Assembly (NCBI GenBank): GCA_017455085.1
Contig: JAFTBT010000018.1
Location: forward strand, 1-20,852
Length of the DNA stretch: 20,852 nucleotides
Reading direction: 5' to 3'
Origin: Synergistaceae bacterium
Lineage (GTDB): Bacteria; Synergistota; Synergistia; Synergistales; Aminobacteriaceae
The notes under the pieces are model-generated. The model had not been told where the DNA came from. It was given only the letters and a program-made list of their open reading frames with translations, and did not search any database. The position numbers and the translations under genes are program-made. Below, in pieces: positions 1 to 8,333 of the stretch. Position 1 is the first letter of the stretch. Every line of letters starts with the position of its first letter.

Positions 1-1
1 G

Positions 2-2905
2 TACTCTATGGACGTAATTATTCCGAAGGGGTCTAGCGGTGATAGAGGTTACACTGCGCACTACATACCCACAACCTACAGAATCAGCTATGACCTTGAC
101 GGCGGAACAGTCTCCGGAATTAACCCAGTAAGTTACGACATTGAGAGCAATGATATTCCGCTGATTAGCCCAGACAAACCAGCATATACCTTCATCGGCT
201 GGACAGGCACAGGCTTAACAGGATACTCTACTGACGTAATAATTCCCACAGGCTCAAGCGGTGATAGGAACTACAAAGCAAACTACACGCCCATAACCTA
301 CAGGCTCAGCTATGACCTTGACGGCGGGACTGCCTCACCTGCAAACCCAGTAAGTTACGACATAGAGAGTGATGATATTCATCTGACCAGCCCCGACAAA
401 GCTGGCTACACATTCATCGGGTGGACGGGCAGCGTTGATGTCGCCTCAAGCCTTGACGTAATCATCCCTAAAGGCTCAAGCGCAGACAGAAGCTATACCG
501 CACACTACACGATTATCGTCTACGAGATAAGCTACGACCTCAACGGCAGCACTAACGACCCCACTAACCCCACACGTTACACCGTAGAGAGCGACAACAT
601 CACCCTGAAGGCTCCCACAAAAACGGGCTACACCTTCAACAGTTGGACGCTGAACGGCGCGGCGATTGCGCAGATTGTGAAGGGCAGTACAGGCGACAAG
701 AAATTAGTAGCTGCTTTCACGCCCATAACCTACACAATCACCTACAACCTCAACGGCGGCACCAACAACAAAAACAACCCCGCAAACTACAATATCGAGA
801 GCGGAACGATCACCCTCAACGCTCCCACAAAAGGAGGCTACACGTTCACGGGGTGGACTATGGACGGTGCGACTGTTACGCAAATTCCGGCAAACAGTAC
901 AGGCAACAAGACTTTAACAGCTACATTCACGCCAATCATCTACACAATCACGTATGAGCTTGACGGAGGCACTAATGACGAGGCTAACCCCAGTAGCTAC
1001 ACTATCGAGACCGACACCATAACCCTCAAAGAGCCAACGAAAGCAGACCATGATTTTGCGGGATGGACTCTTGACGGCGTGGAGGTTACGGAGATCCCTG
1101 AAGGCAGCAGCGGCGACAAAACCCTCACTGCAAACTGGGGAGAGACTGCTCCGGTGATGTCGTCCAGTACGTACTCACTTTTTGCGTACAAGGGACAGCC
1201 CACGAGACTCGCGATGAGTGCTACAGGACTCAGTATCAAGTGGAGTATTGACGGTGCATTGCCTTCGGGGCTGGTCTTCAGCGGAGAAGGGAACAACGCC
1301 GAAATCTCCGGGACTCCTGAGCTGGGGACTTCAGGAACGTATTCGGTGAGGGTTGTTGCCGCGAACAATGGCGGGGCAGCTAGTGCTGACGTGGTGGTAA
1401 CCGTGGCGAGCGATTTTGCACAGAGCGGAGACATCGAGACGGGAGACCCCGAAACAGTCACCACAGACTCCGGAGCTAGCAGCACTACCACAACTACGAC
1501 CTTCAAGAACGGTGCAGGAGATATCATACTTACTGCTGACATAGCCATCACTACCGAAGCTGAAGAACTCACTGCGGTTTCTGGAGAGCCTTTCACTACA
1601 ACGGTGAATGTTGACGTAACGCTTGATGTACATGATACCGACTACAAAGAATATGCGTACTTAATGGAGATTATTGACCTTCCTGACTGGCTGACTGCTG
1701 ACGGTGAAATGACAAGCACCGGAGAAGTTGAGAGCAGCTATCACCATGAGTTCACGCTATCAGGAACACCGTTGACTTCGAGGGATGCGGAGAAAATTAC
1801 GATGCTTGCGACAGTAACTATTGCCGGTGATGAACCTGCACTAGACACTTACGGAAGCAAAGAGGTCTTTGTGAGTGTGAACGCTGTGGAGATTAGCCCG
1901 GATGTTTCGCCGGACGTTAGCCCAGATGTTACGCCTCAGCCGCAAACTCCAGAACAGAGTCCAGACGTTACCCCTCAGCCTCAAAAGCCCGACCAGAGTC
2001 CTGACGTTACCCCTCAGCCGCAAAATCCTGAACAGAGTCGTGATGTTACTCCTCAGCCTCAGAGTGAGCCTGTAGTGATCGAGAACGGGAAAATCACCAT
2101 CAACACTAATCCTTCTGGCGGCGGAGATACCGGCACAAATATCACAGATATCATCACGAACTTGACGGACGAAGAAAAGCAGAGCATCACACAGCTCGAA
2201 GTAAATTCTGACGTTCAGAGCTTCGAATGGGTTAATGAGCTTCCCAATATCGAAGAGTTGACCGTAGGCGAAAACGCTTCTGTTGAGGAGCTTGATGTTT
2301 CGGGTAATGCCTCCATCACGAAACTTGACACTCACGGAGCAAATGTGAAGTCTGTAAATGTTTCCGGCTGTACGAATCTTGTGAGTCTGGATTGCTCTTC
2401 ATGCGGGCTTGAGCAGATTAATGTTGTTGGGTGCGATTCTTTAAGCATTCTCAACATCAGCAACAACAGCCTGTTGAGATTCGATGCTGAAGACTTGGCC
2501 AGACTTATGGAGCTAATCTGCGACACACAGACCGTGTACATGCAGTCAATCGGGCAGAATTTCGCCTTAGGTGAACATCTTAGTGCGTCGTCTTCCGTGA
2601 AGGTGAAGAGTGCATCTGTGTCCGACAACGTCAAGAATCTCAAGGCGTTTGACGCTTCAGGGAACGAGATAGCAGCAGAGTTTGATTCTGCAACAGGGAC
2701 AGCGTCATTCAGTGAAGAGGCGTATAAGTTTACGTATGACTATGATACGGGCTTCAAAGACATAATGATGGACGTAACTGTGTGTAAAGTTGAAGATGAT
2801 ACTCCGGCTTCAGGCAGCTTAGGGTCTAGCGGAGGCTGTAATACTGCTTTCGGAATGCCGGCGATTTTTGCGGGCCTGCTATTGATTCTTAGGAAGAGAC
2901 GCTAA
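2..2905 (+). CDS. Large surface protein with InlB B-type repeats, Ig-like domains, LRRs and Synergist-CTERM tail (5' partial)
   Basis: The reading frame is open to the left edge and the residues before the first ATG (position 8) continue a repeat unit, so the real start lies outside the window. Counting from that ATG, residues about 24-377 are five full InlB B-type (Listeria-Bacteroides) repeats with YxISYDLDGG, GYTFxGW and GSSGDK signatures. Residues about 381-470 look like a putative Ig (He_PIG) domain and about 500-625 like a second Ig/cadherin-type domain. A Pro/Gln linker follows (about 638-690), then irregular leucine-rich repeats (about 728-820). The tail at 936-965 has Ser/Gly, GGCN, a hydrophobic stretch and RKRR, which fits Synergist-CTERM. 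Known families: such proteins are exported and anchored at the surface, often as adhesins. The ligand and the sorting enzyme are not visible here. The domain calls are by eye; the export signal should be upstream. Confidence 0.85.
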   Translation, partial: YSMDVIIPKGSSGDRGYTAHYIPTTYRISYDLDGGTVSGINPVSYDIESNDIPLISPDKPAYTFIGWTGTGLTGYSTDVIIPTGSSGDRNYKANYTPITYRLSYDLDGGTASPANPVSYDIESDDIHLTSPDKAGYTFIGWTGSVDVASSLDVIIPKGSSADRSYTAHYTIIVYEISYDLNGSTNDPTNPTRYTVESDNITLKAPTKTGYTFNSWTLNGAAIAQIVKGSTGDKKLVAAFTPITYTITYNLNGGTNNKNNPANYNIESGTITLNAPTKGGYTFTGWTMDGATVTQIPANSTGNKTLTATFTPIIYTITYELDGGTNDEANPSSYTIETDTITLKEPTKADHDFAGWTLDGVEVTEIPEGSSGDKTLTANWGETAPVMSSSTYSLFAYKGQPTRLAMSATGLSIKWSIDGALPSGLVFSGEGNNAEISGTPELGTSGTYSVRVVAANNGGAASADVVVTVASDFAQSGDIETGDPETVTTDSGASSTTTTTTFKNGAGDIILTADIAITTEAEELTAVSGEPFTTTVNVDVTLDVHDTDYKEYAYLMEIIDLPDWLTADGEMTSTGEVESSYHHEFTLSGTPLTSRDAEKITMLATVTIAGDEPALDTYGSKEVFVSVNAVEISPDVSPDVSPDVTPQPQTPEQSPDVTPQPQKPDQSPDVTPQPQNPEQSRDVTPQPQSEPVVIENGKITINTNPSGGGDTGTNITDIITNLTDEEKQSITQLEVNSDVQSFEWVNELPNIEELTVGENASVEELDVSGNASITKLDTHGANVKSVNVSGCTNLVSLDCSSCGLEQINVVGCDSLSILNISNNSLLRFDAEDLARLMELICDTQTVYMQSIGQNFALGEHLSASSSVKVKSASVSDNVKNLKAFDASGNEIAAEFDSATGTASFSEEAYKFTYDYDTGFKDIMMDVTVCKVEDDTPASGSLGSSGGCNTAFGMPAIFAGLLLILRKRR
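77..1140 (+). repeat. Five tandem InlB B-type repeats within the surface protein gene
   Basis: Units begin at about 77, 299, 522, 732 and 942 and each spans roughly 210-222 bp, or about 70 residues. A further partial unit fills positions 1-65. The first units are the most alike (SYDLDGG, PVSYDIES, YTFIGWTG), while units 3-5 use a slightly different pattern (TITYNLNGG, ITLKAPTK, GYTFTGWT). This suggests two rounds of internal duplication. Confidence 0.85.
1919..2062 (+). repeat. 39-bp tandem repeat encoding a Pro/Gln linker
   Basis: Three full 39-bp units and one shortened unit encode SPDVTPQPQxPxQ (13 residues), starting at 1919, 1958, 1997 and 2036. An SPDVSPDV stretch precedes them. The third base varies between units, so the repeat is kept at protein level. 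It probably forms an extended, wall- or envelope-spanning spacer between the Ig-like domains and the leucine-rich repeats. Confidence 0.8.
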
Positions 2906-2921
2906 ACTTAAGCAATAAGAA

Positions 2922-2956
2922 ATCCCCCCAGTTCAACGCTGAGGGGATATTTTTTT
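2922..2956 (+). terminator. Rho-independent terminator of the surface protein gene
   Basis: ATCCCC at 2922-2927 pairs with GGGGAT at 2943-2948, with an inner CAG/CTG pairing, and a run of T at 2950-2956 follows. It lies 17 bases after the stop codon. It sits between convergent genes; on the minus strand the hairpin is followed by a weaker T-rich stretch, so it may also help end the dxr operon. Confidence 0.8.
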
Positions 2957-2967
2957 GAGGGATTTTC

Positions 2968-4062
2968 TCACTTCACTAGCTCTCTCGCCCTCACACGCGC
3001 CAGCTCTATATACCCTATCGCGTCATCCAGACTCTCAGGCTCTCCCACATCACACTCACTCAACACTTCCTCAACCACTCCCGCAATGTCCGTGAATCCT
3101 ATCCTGCCCTCCAGAAACATACTCACTGCTGCCTCATCCGCTCCCACCAAAAGCGCAGGATACCCTCCCTTCTTCCTCATCACTTCTCGTGCTATTCTTA
3201 TCGCAGGAAATCTCTCAGCGTCAGGCTCGTAAAATCTCACCTCATGCCTCAAAAACTCCGGCCTCCTGAAACTCTCCGCAGGAAAATAACGCTCAGGCCA
3301 AAACATACACGCCCCCGCAGGCAGCTTCATATCCGGCTCAGCCGCAAGCATCTTCACGCTCCCGTCCTCAAACTCCACAAGCCCATGCACAAATGACCCC
3401 GGCGAAATCAACGCATCCACCTGCTCCGCCCTCAGCCCGAACAAATACATCGCCTCTATCAGCTCGATTCCCTTGTTCATCAGCGTCGCACTGTCTATCG
3501 TGATTTTCGCTCCCATGTCCCACACCGGATGCCTCAATGCCATTTCCGGAGTCACTGTCTTGAGCTGCTCACTCGTGAAATTCCTGAACGGCCCTCCCGA
3601 TGCAGTAAGATATATCTTCCTGATGAACTCCTTGCGCTCTCCGTGCAAGCACTGCCATATCGCATTATGCTCACTGTCCACCGGCCTCAACTGTTCCGGA
3701 TACTTCACCAGCGGCATCACCCACGCTCCGCCCACTACTATGCTCTCTTTGTTGGCGAGTGATACAGTCTTCCCTGCCTTCAGCGCACTACACAACGCAC
3801 GAATCGCTCCAGTACCTGAAGACGCAAACACCACATGCTCGGCTTCGGGCATAGTTGCCAGTTCCTCAAGGCCTGCCTCTCCGGATTCCTCAAACGCACA
3901 CACTTTCGACACCCTGAATTTCTCAGCGAGAGCCTGCAACTTTTGGGAACGCCTGTTAGCCGCAAGCCCCACCACACGAATCTTCTCCGGCCAAGATTCA
4001 CACACGGCAAGCACCGAACTTCCTACGCTTCCAGTCGCGCCAATCACTACTACATTCATCAT
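2968..4062 (-). CDS. dxr: 1-deoxy-D-xylulose 5-phosphate reductoisomerase
   Basis: Converts 1-deoxy-D-xylulose 5-phosphate to 2-C-methyl-D-erythritol 4-phosphate with NADPH, the committed step of the MEP isoprenoid pathway in the cytoplasm. From the ATG at 4062 the protein has 364 residues, near the usual family length. Visible motifs are GATGSVG (8-14, NADPH fold), LANKES (102-107), PVDSEHNA with D129 and E131 as metal ligands, ASGGPFR (154-160), and a third metal ligand E200 after the conserved MNKG. A GTG one codon earlier is possible, but the ATG at 4062 shares its A with the cdsA stop (TGATG), and GAGGGTGG about ten bases upstream can serve as ribosome binding site. It is the last gene of the minus-strand run and supplies IPP and DMAPP for UppS. 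Confidence 0.97.
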   Translation of the reverse strand: MMNVVVIGATGSVGSSVLAVCESWPEKIRVVGLAANRRSQKLQALAEKFRVSKVCAFEESGEAGLEELATMPEAEHVVFASSGTGAIRALCSALKAGKTVSLANKESIVVGGAWVMPLVKYPEQLRPVDSEHNAIWQCLHGERKEFIRKIYLTASGGPFRNFTSEQLKTVTPEMALRHPVWDMGAKITIDSATLMNKGIELIEAMYLFGLRAEQVDALISPGSFVHGLVEFEDGSVKMLAAEPDMKLPAGACMFWPERYFPAESFRRPEFLRHEVRFYEPDAERFPAIRIAREVMRKKGGYPALLVGADEAAVSMFLEGRIGFTDIAGVVEEVLSECDVGEPESLDDAIGYIELARVRARELVK

Positions 4063-4910
4063 CACAGCACCACCCTCAAGAGCAAATACGTCAATAATCC
4101 GTTGAACAATATGCTGTCGAAACGGTCAAGCATTCCGCCGTGTCCGGGTATTAGTTTTCCTGAGTCCTTCTGTTTTGCCTCGCGCTTGATGAGTGATTCT
4201 GCCAGATCTCCCACTTGGCCGAATATCCCGCAGATAAATCCTATAAAGATTAATGGGTATGTAGGTAAACTGAAGTAATAGATACATATTGCGTTCACTA
4301 AGAGGCTTCCGATTATCCCAGCAACAAATCCCTGCACCGTCTTTCCCGGACTTACGTTAGGGCATAGTTTCACCGTCCCGAAGAGTTTTCCGCCGATATA
4401 TGCCCCTACATCACACGCCCATGTGCAGAAGAATAGAGTAGTCAGCACTTGACGACCCACGATATAGTCCCGCAGCATAATCATGCATGTCCACGGCACA
4501 GTGATATACAGCACTCCGGAAATCACTGCTCCGGCATTCTGGACGGCGTAGCTCTCTCCTCCGGCTCGCGAAATTTGCCTTCTGAAAATCTCCACCACAA
4601 ACACACCGCATACACACAGCGACAAAATCATTGCCAGCACTATGGGCTGTGCGTTCTCCTGCATGGCCGCGAACAAAAACACACATGATATTATGTAGCC
4701 CACACCCGGAGAAATTCGGGCAGCACGTTTTTCTGCGAGCCTGTTCACGAGTGAGTAGTATTCGCTCAGAGATACCAACGCTATTATCCCGGCAACAGCA
4801 GGCCAAGCATAACTGCCGTAGTGTATCGCGCCGAGAATCACTATCACTATCCCGACACTGCTCAATGCCCGTAAACGCAGCTCCGCCTTCTCAGCTCTTA
4901 AGTCCGCCAT
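4062..4910 (-). CDS. cdsA: Phosphatidate cytidylyltransferase (CDP-diglyceride synthase)
   Basis: Makes CDP-diacylglycerol from phosphatidate and CTP, the branch point of phospholipid synthesis in the inner membrane. The C-terminal family signature is clear: KREAKQKDSG followed by IPGHGGMLDRFD, just before the last membrane segment. Another conserved block (CDVGAYIGGKLFG, then SPGKTVQG) precedes it. Several hydrophobic segments run through the protein. The frame is open further upstream to 5003, but that adds a polar stretch lying wholly inside uppS. I chose the ATG at 4910, giving 282 residues beginning MADLRAEK, with AGGAAGAG upstream and a 20-base overlap with uppS. An ATG at 4931 is an alternative. 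The stop overlaps the dxr start, so the two are probably translationally coupled. Confidence 0.95.
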   Translation of the reverse strand: MADLRAEKAELRLRALSSVGIVIVILGAIHYGSYAWPAVAGIIALVSLSEYYSLVNRLAEKRAARISPGVGYIISCVFLFAAMQENAQPIVLAMILSLCVCGVFVVEIFRRQISRAGGESYAVQNAGAVISGVLYITVPWTCMIMLRDYIVGRQVLTTLFFCTWACDVGAYIGGKLFGTVKLCPNVSPGKTVQGFVAGIIGSLLVNAICIYYFSLPTYPLIFIGFICGIFGQVGDLAESLIKREAKQKDSGKLIPGHGGMLDRFDSILFNGLLTYLLLRVVL

Positions 4911-5601
4911 ATCTGCGCTCTCTTCCTGCATAGTCCGCCAGTGCTTTCTTGAGTTCTGCTTCCCCGAAATCCGGCCAGTGTATGTTCGTGAAGTAGTACT
5001 CACTGTATGCGCTCTCCCACAGCCAAAAGTTACTGAGCCTGAGTTCTCCGCTAGTCCTGATAATCAAATCCGGGTCTGGCACGTCAGGCAAGTAAAAGTG
5101 TCTGCGTAAATCATCTTCAGTTACGGGAGTGTTGGGTTTCGAGGCAATGAGTGAGTTCACAGCGTCAAGTATCTCTGCTCTTCCGCCGTAGTTTATGCAC
5201 AGGATGAAGTCAAGCTCTTTCTCGTCCTTCGTGTAGTCCTCAGCCCAGCGCATTTGTGCCAGCAAATCTTTTGGGATTCTGTCCTCACGTCCGCAAAATC
5301 TTATGCGTGCACCTTCTGCTTTGACCTTGTCGACTTTTCTGCGCAGGTAGTACCCGAACATACGCATAAGCCCCGTAACCTCCATTGTTGGCCGATTCCA
5401 GTTCTCGGTGGAAAATGCATACACAGAAAAGTACCGTATGCCTTCGAGCTTCACGAGCCTGACCATGTCCTCAAGTTTGCGGAGTCCTGCCCTGTGTCCC
5501 ATGAGTCTGGGAAGGTTTCTGCGTTTGGCCCAGCGTCCGTTGCCGTCAAGTATTATTGCTAGATGACGGGGAATTTTTGTGTTGGTGTTGGTGTCTGTCA
5601 A
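4891..5601 (-). CDS. uppS: Isoprenyl transferase (undecaprenyl diphosphate synthase)
   Basis: Condenses isopentenyl diphosphate onto farnesyl diphosphate in cis to make the C55 lipid carrier for peptidoglycan and surface glycans. The 236-residue length is typical. Motifs: DGNGRWAK near the N-terminus with the catalytic Asp and P-loop, GHRAG, YAFSTENW, then RTSGELRLSNF and YSEYYFTNIHWPDF near the C-terminus. The start is TTG at 5601: a perfect AAAGGAGG lies eight bases upstream and no better codon is in reach. The product is used by the wecA-like transferase encoded in the same run, and dxr feeds its substrates. Confidence 0.97.
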   Translation of the reverse strand: MTDTNTNTKIPRHLAIILDGNGRWAKRRNLPRLMGHRAGLRKLEDMVRLVKLEGIRYFSVYAFSTENWNRPTMEVTGLMRMFGYYLRRKVDKVKAEGARIRFCGREDRIPKDLLAQMRWAEDYTKDEKELDFILCINYGGRAEILDAVNSLIASKPNTPVTEDDLRRHFYLPDVPDPDLIIRTSGELRLSNFWLWESAYSEYYFTNIHWPDFGEAELKKALADYAGRERRYGGLKS

Positions 5602-5615
5602 AATATAGTCCTCCT

Positions 5616-6242
5616 TTAGTGTGTATTCAGCCAGTCTAATGCTGCCTTTAGTCTTTTACCGTCAGCAAAGGTATTGATTCTGTCCGGACTGTCAGGGTAA
5701 TTGCGTCCATGCAGTAAATAGCTTGGGTGAAACATCGGGAATATCTTTATGCCTCTCTTGTCGAACCATCTACCGCGTATAGTAGTAATGCCCTGTTCCG
5801 TTTCCAGAATGTATCTTGTCGGAGTGTTGCCCATAGTTACGATTATGTCGGGGTGCAGGAGTAATAACTGCGCTTCAAGGTAGTCTTTACACGCTTGTGT
5901 TTCTTCGGCTTTAGGAGTCCTGTTCTGTTTTCCGGGAACATCACTAGGCGGCCTGCACTTCAGCACGTTCATGATATACACCGACTCTCTGGGTATTTCG
6001 CTCTCACGCAAAATCTCATCCAGCAGTGTACCGGCTTTCCCCACAAACGGACGGCCGTCACGATCCTCCTCAACTCCGGGGGCTTCTCCGATGATGACGC
6101 ACCTACAATTTTCCGTAGGTCCTTCACCGAAAACTGTATTATTCCTCGTCCGGTATAAGGGGCATTTCGTGCAGCTATCTACTCTCTTTCGCAGCTCTTT
6201 CCACGCTAAATTAATGTCTGTAATATCCATGCTCATGCTCAT
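5616..6242 (-). CDS. Family 4 uracil-DNA glycosylase (Fe-S)
   Basis: Removes uracil from DNA, starting base-excision repair. The 208-residue protein has the features of the thermostable type-4 family: four cysteines suited to hold a 4Fe-4S cluster (C24, C27, C96, C118), the active-site block GEAPGxxED at 52-60 followed by GRPFVGKAG, and the FHPSYLL motif at 171-177. The ATG at 6242 overlaps the stop of the upstream NTPase gene as ATGA, so coupling is likely. The Shine-Dalgarno is weak (CGAGATATTTTT), and in-frame ATGs two and four codons later are alternatives. Its place inside an envelope-precursor operon is probably historical rather than functional. Confidence 0.95.
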   Translation of the reverse strand: MSMSMDITDINLAWKELRKRVDSCTKCPLYRTRNNTVFGEGPTENCRCVIIGEAPGVEEDRDGRPFVGKAGTLLDEILRESEIPRESVYIMNVLKCRPPSDVPGKQNRTPKAEETQACKDYLEAQLLLLHPDIIVTMGNTPTRYILETEQGITTIRGRWFDKRGIKIFPMFHPSYLLHGRNYPDSPDRINTFADGKRLKAALDWLNTH

Positions 6243-7081
6243 AAAAATATCTCGTTCACTCTGATGTTGACTTGCTTAATTTCCATTCCTGTAAAGTAAC
6301 TCAATCCCATACGCAGCTTTCTCTGGAGTGTCTTCGCTATCGATAACGCGCTCATGTTCCCCAAGTTCAGATCCAGTTCTACACTAAGCTCGATTTTGTC
6401 GTCATAGGTTTCTAGGTCTATCTCGCGGATTTTCCTGACGTGTTCCCTGAGCTCCAGAAGCCTCCTGCACAAATCCAGAATAGCATCCGACTCTATCGTT
6501 ACCTTTCCGTTGAAGCTGAACAACGGCTTGACGATAGTGTTGCGAGATTCTTCCTTGTCCCTGCCGCGAAAGAACCCCCATATCTGCCGCACCAGCTTAC
6601 CGGCAAAATCCTGCTGTATCTGTGCCTTCGCTACTGGGACTACATGCTGCTTTTTCTCCCTGCGCTCACGTAATGCTGCCTCGATTTCCTCATGTGTCGA
6701 TATGTCCGTGATGTGTATGGTCTTCACAGGAGCATTCAGCCCCAAACGTGCAGTAATCTTCTCGATCATGCCCTCAGACGTAGCAAGTATCATCAACTTT
6801 TCGGGTGTATGTTTTGTGAGGTAATTCACTACTGCGTCTCTGTGTTCTGGGTACTCAAAAATTGCCCGCTTGATTGCACGTAACCTGTTAATCTCGGATT
6901 TCGCGCTACGTCCGGCCAAGATTCTGCCTCTGGAAATCACCAGCCCGTCATCGATAATATAGTCTATGCCGTTCTGTTTTGCGACATGAGTAGCTCTGTG
7001 GCTTTTGCCTGTACCTGCCGGCCCAACGAATGCGTAGACCTGAATTTTCGCGAGAGCTTCAGACGAGTTCAACCCTAGCAC
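6239..7081 (-). CDS. P-loop NTPase with C-terminal Asp23-like domain
   Basis: I do not recognise a named gene. The 280-residue protein starts with a nucleotide-binding fold: Walker A GPAGTGKS at 20-27 and IIDDG at 42-46 as a possible acidic strand end. A charged middle part (about 130-175) leads to residues about 193-278, which read like an Asp23/Gls24 (alkaline-shock) domain: a beta strand with KIELSVELDLN, a helix, then FTGMEIKQVNIRV. That C-terminal call is inference from pattern. The GTG at 7081 overlaps the end of murA by 23 bases; a TTG at 7072 is an alternative. The stop overlaps the uracil-DNA glycosylase start. A role in envelope-linked regulation is possible given murA and Asp23 biology, but nothing in the sequence proves it. 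Confidence 0.75.
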   Translation of the reverse strand: MLGLNSSEALAKIQVYAFVGPAGTGKSHRATHVAKQNGIDYIIDDGLVISRGRILAGRSAKSEINRLRAIKRAIFEYPEHRDAVVNYLTKHTPEKLMILATSEGMIEKITARLGLNAPVKTIHITDISTHEEIEAALRERREKKQHVVPVAKAQIQQDFAGKLVRQIWGFFRGRDKEESRNTIVKPLFSFNGKVTIESDAILDLCRRLLELREHVRKIREIDLETYDDKIELSVELDLNLGNMSALSIAKTLQRKLRMGLSYFTGMEIKQVNIRVNEIFL

Positions 7082-8333
7082 CTAACGCCCGAAGTTTCTG
7101 GTCAATGACTTCATAGCCTCTCCAGACGTGAACCATATCGTCAACGGTAGTCTCACCTTCAGCAGCAAGCCCCGCCATGATCAGCGCAGCCCCTGCCCGC
7201 AGATCCGTAGCCTTGACCGCTGCACCGTGTAGCTTCTCAACCCCGCGAATCACTGCAACGTCACGGGAAATCTGGATGTCCGCACCCATACGGTTGAGCT
7301 CCTGAGCGTAGAGAAATCTGGCCTGAAAGACGCTCTCCTCGATGGTACTTACTCCGCGAGAGATAGAGAGTAATGCGGCCATTTGTGGCTGTACGTCAGT
7401 GGGGAAACCGGGGTACGGCATGGTCTTGATGCCAACAGGGTGAAGACGTTTCTTTGACGGGAAGACCTCGACGACATTTCTACGTACGGAGAATTTTGCG
7501 CCGGCCTCCTCAAGTTTTGCGAGTATAGCGTCAATGTGTGATGGCACGACGTTCTCGACACGGATATGGCCGTTCGTCATGACACCTGCGAGAATATACG
7601 TGCAGGCTTCGATTCTGTCGGGGATGACTTTTTCGCGGCCGGAGTGTGCTTTTTCGATGCCCTGTATTCTGACTCCGCCGGTGCCTTCAAGCTCCACAGG
7701 AACACCAAGACAGCGCAACACTGATGCGAGATTATCGATTTCGGGTTCGCGGGCGATGTTCTCGATTATGGTCTCACCTTGAGCGAGGGAAGCGGCCATC
7801 ATGAGGTTCTCTGTAGCTCCGACAGATGGGAAGTCGAGATATATTCTGCGGCCTCGTAATTTGCCGTTGACAGTGGCGTGAACAATACCGTCCTTGATCT
7901 CGATATCAGCACCCATTTGCTTGAGGCCCTTGAGGTGAATATCGATAGGTCTGCTCCCGATCGAACAGCCTCCGGGCAAAGGCAGAGAGACTCTCCCGAA
8001 GTTTGCGAGCATTGGGCCGAGTACGATGGATGAGGCGCGCATTTTCCGGGCGAGGGATTCGGGGACTTCGCACTTGAGGGCTTCGGGGACGGTGAAGACG
8101 GCTCTGGAGGCAGTGAATGAGACGTTGACCCCGAGCGAGCGGATGAGGTCGAGCATGGTGTGGATGTCGTGGAGGTCAGGGACGTTGTCGAGCGTGAGAG
8201 AGCCTCCCTTGAGGAGGAGACATGCAGCCATGACAGGGAGGGCAGCGTTTTTTGCGCCCTGAGTTTTGACGGTGCCGGTGAGGGGGATACCGCCGATGAT
8301 TTTCATTGTGTTGTTGGTGTTTATGGTGCCCAA
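7059..8333 (-). CDS. murA: UDP-N-acetylglucosamine 1-carboxyvinyltransferase
   Basis: Transfers enolpyruvate from PEP to UDP-GlcNAc, the first committed step of peptidoglycan synthesis in the cytoplasm. The 424-residue protein is of normal length. Conserved parts: QGAKNAALP with the substrate-binding Lys28, GPMLANFGR, and PGGCSIGSRP with Cys123, the catalytic residue that fosfomycin attacks in this family, so a sensitive type is expected. The TTG at 8333 is the preferred start because GAGG lies seven bases upstream; the ATG at 8306 has no Shine-Dalgarno. The gene start overlaps the end of the Rpn-type gene by 13 bases, so that gene's acidic tail supplies the ribosome binding site. A second, partial copy of the murA start lies exactly 1000 bp upstream. 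Confidence 0.97.
   Translation of the reverse strand: MGTINTNNTMKIIGGIPLTGTVKTQGAKNAALPVMAACLLLKGGSLTLDNVPDLHDIHTMLDLIRSLGVNVSFTASRAVFTVPEALKCEVPESLARKMRASSIVLGPMLANFGRVSLPLPGGCSIGSRPIDIHLKGLKQMGADIEIKDGIVHATVNGKLRGRRIYLDFPSVGATENLMMAASLAQGETIIENIAREPEIDNLASVLRCLGVPVELEGTGGVRIQGIEKAHSGREKVIPDRIEACTYILAGVMTNGHIRVENVVPSHIDAILAKLEEAGAKFSVRRNVVEVFPSKKRLHPVGIKTMPYPGFPTDVQPQMAALLSISRGVSTIEESVFQARFLYAQELNRMGADIQISRDVAVIRGVEKLHGAAVKATDLRAGAALIMAGLAAEGETTVDDMVHVWRGYEVIDQKLRALGARVELV
8243..8327 (-). repeat. Direct repeat, copy A (murA leader and first codons)
   Basis: This segment, the start of intact murA, matches 9243-9327 without gaps at 73 of 85 positions by my count. The two copies lie exactly 1000 bp apart and flank the Rpn-type gene. 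Confidence 0.85.

Noticed and set aside
997..2643. Several minus-strand frames of 100-199 codons inside the surface protein gene
   Set aside because: They are shadows of the repetitive, biased coding sequence on the plus strand; that frame has clear domains.
4911..5003. Longer cdsA start
   Set aside because: It adds 31 polar residues wholly inside uppS, before a normal CdsA N-terminus that has its own Shine-Dalgarno.
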